This document shows, piece after piece, positions 61,001 through 64,000 of a stretch of DNA of 64,000 bases. Made by a program: the position numbers and the translations under genes. Position 1 is the first letter of the stretch; every line of letters begins with the position of its first letter. Where the stretch lies: the NCBI GenBank assembly GCA_903813345.2, contig CAIIXF020000008.1:16600822-16664821 (forward strand), given 5' to 3'. The DNA is from Owenia fusiformis. Its lineage: Eukaryota > Annelida > Polychaeta > Sabellida > Oweniidae. The notes beneath the pieces are model-generated. The model searched no databases and was not told the DNA's origin. It saw nothing but the letters and a program-made list of their open reading frames with translations.

Positions 61001-61476
61001 GTTTCCTAGGTAAGGAGCAGTGATGATTGATTGATGTGTGATTCAAATATTTAAGTATGTCAGTAGCTGGATCATTACATATACAATAAATTGGCATGGA
61101 GGTTTCTGGTTTTAAAGGGGGTTTGTCATAGAGGAAGCGATGCTTGTCATGGCACCATTCTTTTTTAGCTCAGGCCTTGTGCGAGAAATCATGACTCAAA
61201 TGCAAAATGCTGTTTAGCAAATAAAAACCAGATGATTTTTCAGTCTTTCATTTGTGTCTAAAAATGAAAAGTATGATGAAGCCTTGAAGTAATTTTTGTG
61301 TAATTGTTCGTGTTTCAGCATACTTAGATGAGATTGATTGTGTTCGGAGACATGCATACAGTGAGCACCCAGACAACAAGCTTACCCCCATATTGGTGCA
61401 TTGTAGTGCAGGGGTAGGGAGGACAGGTGTTGTCATCCTGGCAGAGATTATGAAGGCTTGCCTAGAAAGAAATGAG
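35399..61476 (+). CDS. PTPN14/21: FERM-domain protein tyrosine phosphatase, PTPN14/PTPN21 (Pez) class
   Basis: Exons: 35369-35572 (ATG 35399), 35909-36078, 36624-36721, 37099-37169, 37565-37723, 38216-38310, 38916-39149, 47716-47764, 48329-49168, 49433-50704, 55907-56135, 56637-56762, 57210-57428, 57918-57983, 59247-59447, 60850-61009, 61319-61476. About 1440 residues are visible; human PTPN14 and PTPN21 have nearly 1190. Order: FERM (about 1-333), a long disordered linker with PPPPY near residue 748 and PPPY near 943, the juxta-catalytic [16 protein letters not shown] block, then the PTP domain with [17 protein letters not shown] and [10 protein letters not shown]. Pez proteins act at cell junctions and bind WW domains of YAP/Yorkie and Kibra in Hippo signalling. 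The family carries WPE instead of WPD and has weak phosphatase activity. The exon after residue ...ERNE, with the Q-loop, is not found. Exons 10 and 11 do not match in phase, so one small exon is probably missing between them. Confidence 0.92.
39762..39788. promoter_or_regulatory. CRE and X-box-like motif, left arm of the 8.2-kb element
   Basis: TGACGTCA (39762-39769) is followed five bases later by GTTGCCATGGTTAC (39775-39788), close to the RFX X-box. The mirror copy is at 47298-47324. Confidence 0.45.
40590..40700. repeat. Dispersed repeat, copy 3 of 3 (partial)
   Basis: 'aaaaaccttaaagaagcccagaaagaaaagcaatc ... agtgtaaacc ... agagagccaatatt' follows the order of 7680-7880 but is shorter. 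Confidence 0.4.
40988..41102. repeat. 115-bp near-perfect hairpin
   Basis: ttatgtcactatcgtggca pairs with tgccacgatagtgacataa, and the next layer gccctcggttctcag pairs with ctgagacctcgggc. The loop is GC-rich. Just upstream (40785-40860) are CCAAT/ATTGG words and a GACGTCA, giving a promoter-like look. It may be a MITE. Confidence 0.7.
41799..42160. repeat. 73-bp tandem repeat, two copies plus a diverged third
   Basis: Units starting ctgaaaatggcagccatttt and ending cagtgctccgttg lie at about 41799-41944. A diverged relative is at about 42070-42155. The overlapping 97-codon frame is a translated repeat. Confidence 0.65.
43444..43785. mobile_element. 342-bp MITE with ~40-bp inverted ends
   Basis: tggtgtatctcatac at the left end matches gtatgagatacacca at 43771-43785, and the inner parts 'gtgggtttggggtagata' and 'tatttaccctaaacccac' also pair. 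The interior has palindromic 'ggatatattgtatatgtcccgc' words. It lies inside the 8.2-kb element, so it is a nested insertion or part of it. Confidence 0.65.
43799..43911. repeat. 113-bp hairpin, 'tatccctcgggatat' type
   Basis: About 50 bp on each side pair (ggtttggatacattgaatatc with gatattccctgtatccaaaacc) around a loop with 'ggtcccttcggtccc'. It adjoins the 342-bp MITE and shares 'gatatacaatata' words with it, suggesting a related structure. Confidence 0.65.
45971..46000. repeat. (TA)n microsatellite
   Basis: About 14 TA units in an intron; likely variable in length. Confidence 0.9.
47298..47324. promoter_or_regulatory. CRE and X-box-like motif, right arm of the 8.2-kb element
   Basis: GTAACCATGGCAAC (47298-47311), a near-perfect X-box, and TGACGTCA (47317-47324). 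Confidence 0.45.
48329..49168 (+). CDS. PTPN14/21: Phosphatase linker exon 9, with 10-residue tandem repeat
   Basis: 280 codons rich in Gln, Ser, Pro and Asn. Near its start a 30-bp unit is present three times ([30 protein letters not shown]). Towards the end [17 protein letters not shown] matches the conserved 'YRP.PDYE.VM' block of the PTPN14/21 linker, which confirms the family outside the folded domains. Acceptor ttttctag and donor cag|gtaatc. Confidence 0.88.
49433..50704 (+). CDS. PTPN14/21: Phosphatase linker exon 10 with two PPxY motifs
   Basis: 424 codons. PPPPY is at 49784-49798 and PPPY at 50372-50383, both WW-domain ligands as in human PTPN14, which binds YAP1 through such motifs. 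Also seen are [12 protein letters not shown] and repeated SSxPDL words, which resemble phosphorylation sites. The exon ends in an acidic, serine-rich tail with donor GAG|GTGAGT in phase 0. Confidence 0.9.
50705..55906 (+). other. PTPN14/21: Phosphatase intron 10, no exon identified
   Basis: 5.2 kb of AT-rich sequence between linker exons. The frame mismatch between the flanking exons calls for one more exon with length 2 mod 3, but no stretch could be picked with confidence. No transposon with clear ends was seen. Confidence 0.5.
55907..56762 (+). CDS. PTPN14/21: Phosphatase exons 11 and 12 (acidic and juxta-catalytic)
   Basis: Exon 11 (55907-56135) encodes an acidic [20 protein letters not shown] segment and [16 protein letters not shown]-like sequence. 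Exon 12 (56637-56762) encodes [20 protein letters not shown], matching the GPLKLAAINGLSLSR block just before the PTP domain of human PTPN14/21. The acceptor at 55906 leaves one base before the first full codon, which does not fit exon 10's phase-0 end. An ATG at 55914 could also start a short form. Confidence 0.8.
56796..56963. repeat. 84-bp tandem duplication just after exon 12
   Basis: 56796-56879 and 56880-56963 (atgaagtgtcttttccc onward) differ at about two bases, so it is recent. It begins 33 bp after the exon 12 donor. Confidence 0.9.
57210..61476 (+). CDS. PTPN14/21: Phosphatase PTP-domain exons 13-17 (last exon not found)
   Basis: Exon 13 has [26 protein letters not shown] and YINASHIK. 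Exon 15 has [20 protein letters not shown] and [15 protein letters not shown]. Exon 16 has [17 protein letters not shown], with the WPE loop at 60967-60975. Exon 17 has the P-loop [10 protein letters not shown] at 61399-61428, with the catalytic Cys codon TGT at 61402-61404. The final part (Q-loop QTxxQY) is absent from the window. Confidence 0.92.
57918..57983 (+). CDS. PTPN14/21: 66-nt lysine-rich candidate cassette exon in the PTP domain
   Basis: It is bounded by acceptor tttctacag and donor AAG|GTAATG, is in phase 0 on both sides and is open. It would add 22 residues rich in Lys ([13 protein letters not shown] at the end) between YINASHIK and MHIASDDW, where human PTPN14 has only a short loop. 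Internal AAG|GTA and AAG|GTG words offer shorter alternatives. It may be alternatively spliced or a false exon. Confidence 0.4.
57984..59246 (+). other. PTPN14/21: Phosphatase intron 14
   Basis: Contains a partial 'gtggt(c/g)ac' repeat copy near 58120-58200, degenerate AT-rich blocks (ctgctttaaattgaaat words) at 58600-58800, and a poly-G run near 59144-59153. No exon is seen. Confidence 0.4.
59465..60498 (-). mobile_element. Tc1/mariner-type DNA transposon, 1034 bp, degenerate
   Basis: Near-perfect inverted ends (cgaggggggattcataag and its complement) lie exactly inside a TA duplication (59463-59464, 60499-60500). The minus strand near 59800-59850 keeps a trace of the transposase C terminus ([13 protein letters not shown]). 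Several stops show it is dead. It lies in phosphatase intron 15 and carries TGACGTCA (59625-59632) and an X-box-like GTTACCATAGCAAC (60335-60348). Confidence 0.8.
60506..60712. repeat. ~105-bp tandem duplication
   Basis: 'ggatttgagttgacttagc ... gttgataaagtac ... ttggatatgttagttgataac' occurs twice with moderate divergence, directly after the mariner-type element. Confidence 0.7.
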
Positions 61477-61744
61477 GTAGGACTAATCATTTATGAAATC
61501 TTGAATAACTGTGTATGACAAAAAATCTTGTCATCAAGTATGCAAGAAAACCATTTATTTAGAATAATTGAAAATTCTTACTTACAGATGCAAAGGAAGA
61601 TATTTGATTAGATAGTGGGTTTTTCCTCAAGGTGGCCATTTTGTTCTTCAATTACAATATTTATCATAAAACTATGTATTTGATAAATTGAAATACAGTT
61701 AAACATTTTCTCAATTTATTTGGAGCAAATCCCTATAATAATGG

Positions 61745-63496
61745 CTAAATTGGGCAAAGTTTCATGTCAACCTTTTTGAAAGAATAGAAATAGTTTCCTT
61801 CAGGCAAGAGTTTGTTTGGCCAGTAGTACCATGCAACACACTGGGCATGAGAGGGACATACAGGCCCACTGTGATAAATTCCAAACAAATTTGATACATG
61901 ACATTTTTGGTACCACCATGCCCCTTGGTATGTAATAGCACAGTTACCACCAGATGATTCATCATGATCCCGGTCCTTTGTACTAAATGGCATACCATTG
62001 TGGAAACCAAGAGAGTCCCCTGCATCTCCACTATATCCACCAATCGTCAGCTTGTAGTTAGATCGTCCATCACCCAGATTAAATGTGGAATATTCAGCAT
62101 GACGTGTTTCATTTAGCGGAGGCCACGTGGTTAGATCAATTCTGAGTTTATTGTTCCCTTGTGTTAATAAACCATGGATATTGTCCAGGCCCATGAAATA
62201 CTCTCCTGCTGGACTCCCAAATCCTTCTTGATACTTGACCCAACCCAGGCAGAAATCGACACTTCCATCAAATCGCCTGGCCATGTAGACACATCCCCCA
62301 CTGCAGTATACTCTGAATGCATCTTGGCCCTTTGGCTGTATAGTTCTTACACCAACAAAGCTTGTATTGTCACTACAGTCCCGGGGATAAGTAGCTGGAA
62401 AATAACATAGAAATTGGCTAGAATCTTCAGGTTTTATCTTTCAACATATACAGTTGCTTTACAGCTTACTTTCAAACTTTCTCTGATTGAGGCACCTTTA
62501 ATGTTCAGACTATTGTAAGACCTCTATTATATTAGTAGCTCAAATAATAGCATACTACTTTATCTAGCAGAGTCTAGCAGTATCTAATTCATAATTTTTT
62601 CTGGAGTCTGCTTTAAACTGTGTTTTAGATTTATTACCTTTTGATTCACATGGTGAGTTTTGCGAACTCTTCATTTGTTCCAAGAGATCTTTCACCGAGG
62701 ACATATCATTTTTCATATTTTCAGTGTCAGTTTTCAACCCTTGAATGTCACTTTTCATTTCTTCAATGTCATTTTTCACCTCTTCATTATTTTTAATTTC
62801 TGCAATGTCATTTTTTATTTCTTCAATTTCATTTTTCACCCCTGTTTCATTTTTAATCTCTGTAATGTCATTTTTCATCTCCTCAATGTCATTTTTCACT
62901 TCTGTATCATTTTTAATCTCTGTAATGTCATTTTTTATTTCTGCAATATCATTTTTCACCTTTGAATCATTTTTAATCTCTTCAATTCCATCTTTTATTT
63001 CTTCAATGTTGATTTTCATCTCTCCAATGTTATTATCATTTTTCATCTCGGTAATGTCATTTCTCATCTCTTCAATATTGCTTATTGTCTCCGTATCATT
63101 TTTCATCTCTGTAATGTCATATTTTATCCCTGCAATGTTTGTTTCCATTTCCTTAATATCATTTTGTATCTCTTTATCATTTTTCATCTCTTCAATGTCA
63201 TTTTTAATGTCATCAACATCAATTTTCACTTCTTCAATGGTCGTCCTAGCCTTGGTCACATTATTCTTTATCTCTATCAGATCGACATGTAGGGCGGGAT
63301 TTTCCTCACTTCTTTCGCAGCAACTTTGGGTATCAGTTCTCAGTTCATTCAGTTGGGTGACAAGTTTTTCAATGTCTGTTTTCTTGCATGTAGCAATCTG
63401 GTTTCCTGGTTTCTTCTTTCCTTTCTTTTTCTTTGCTTCTGTGTTGTCTACAGCCATTACAAGTAGTGCTATTAGTAGAAGTACTTTGAAATTCAT
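61745..63496 (-). CDS. Secreted coiled-coil fibrinogen-related protein (FReD), two exons
   Basis: Exon 1 (63496-62638, phase-1 end, donor AAAG|GTAATA) and exon 2 (62394-61745, acceptor ttttccag) join in frame to 502 residues. Residues 1-22 are a signal peptide (MNFKVLLLIALLVMAVDNTEA), then a lysine cluster. About 70-275 is a coiled coil made of diverged ~22-residue repeats (NDIEEMKNDITEIKND). The fibrinogen C-terminal domain begins at about 288 (TYPRDC) and shows FDGSVDF, GEYFMGLDNIH, the calcium-site DRDHDESSGGNCA and GAWWYQKCHVSNLFG. Such domains bind acetylated sugars or other ligands in ficolins, tachylectins and mollusc FREPs; there is no collagen or immunoglobulin part, so it is not a classical FREP or ficolin. 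It is probably an extracellular oligomeric lectin. It lies antisense, downstream of the visible phosphatase exons. Confidence 0.9.
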
Positions 63497-64000
63497 AGTT
63501 CTAAGAGAATAGCTCGACTTGATGATTGTGTAGTTGGGGTTCTGCTATTCAGTTGATCTGTTTGAGTTAATACAAAATTCAAGATTTGTGGCTCTCATCT
63601 AATCAGCATTAAAAGCATATAATAGTCAATAAAAACAATTTGTGTTCATAAAATATTCTAGAGTCTTTGTGTAAACCTTTGATGTCTAAAGGAAGCTATT
63701 AAAATTGTATCATCTGTTTCAAATAACATTTATATTTTGTTTCAACTTTTTTTAAATATGTTTTTGCTAGACGTCATAAAGAGATATGAAGCATACTGAG
63801 CCAATTTATTGCCTATTTAAAAGTATTGATCAGTTTAAATGGGACGACAGGCATATAGCTTGGTTCAGGTGTTTGTTAAGAAAGAGTATATGCTGACTTT
63901 CAGATGATGTAAAGAGGCAATTAAAATATGGGAAACTATTTTGTTTATTATTGTTTATGGATGGTGCATGGGAAATCATGATCAATCCTAGTTCCTTCTG
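63497..64000. other. Upstream region of the fibrinogen-related gene
   Basis: No clear TATA box at a usual distance and no phosphatase exon (searched for the QTxxQY-type end). AT-rich to the window edge. Confidence 0.4.

Noticed and set aside
62660-63512. 255-codon and 101-codon plus-strand frames rich in Phe, Ser and Ile
   Set aside because: They are the antisense shadow of the coiled-coil exon of the fibrinogen-related gene.

Overview
The window is animal nuclear DNA: AT-rich, GT-AG introns, long intergenic and intronic stretches full of transposon remnants. Three items suggest a lophotrochozoan, most likely a bivalve mollusc: the dispersed 'gaacgaagttcggtagggatatag ... ccgtccgtccgtccg' type repeat, abundant tacatgta-like words, and a short cysteine-rich secreted precursor with an acidic tail laid out like mussel antimicrobial precursors. 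The species cannot be named from the sequence alone.

Layout. 1-9.3 kb is a transposon graveyard: Ty3/gypsy fossils, a Tc1/mariner element inserted in one of them, and a GC-rich cluster of TCGGCA-type words. 9.3-16.3 kb holds a minus-strand gene for a 98-residue, 12-cysteine secreted peptide whose two coding exons are about 6.1 kb apart; their phases match. Its intron carries a 5.1-kb palindromic element with ~1.5-kb inverted arms and a 2.1-kb minisatellite core. 17.9-21.7 kb is a nine-exon, plus-strand, divergent pantothenate kinase (PANK1-3 type) encoding 417 residues. 22.26-34.62 kb is a head-to-tail duplication of a 6.18-kb block (a LINE carrying a MITE, a fold-back element and short repeats); by eye the copies differ at only three places.

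35.4-61.5 kb is a large plus-strand gene for a FERM-domain tyrosine phosphatase of the PTPN14/PTPN21 (Pez) class. It shows a FERM domain, a long linker with two PPxY motifs, and a phosphatase domain with the class-typical WPE loop and an intact [10 protein letters not shown] signature. Its seventh intron holds an 8.2-kb element with ~1.1-kb inverted arms, built like the 5.1-kb element. The last phosphatase exon is not seen. Where it would be expected, a two-exon minus-strand gene encodes a secreted coiled-coil/fibrinogen-domain protein (61.7-63.5 kb), so that gene is either nested in the last phosphatase intron or the phosphatase is cut short.

The genes do not form a pathway. Coenzyme A synthesis (PANK), Hippo-linked signalling (Pez) and two secreted, possibly immune products (cysteine-rich peptide, fibrinogen-related protein) simply lie next to each other. 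All exon borders were placed by reading splice motifs and phase; no alignment or transcript data were available.
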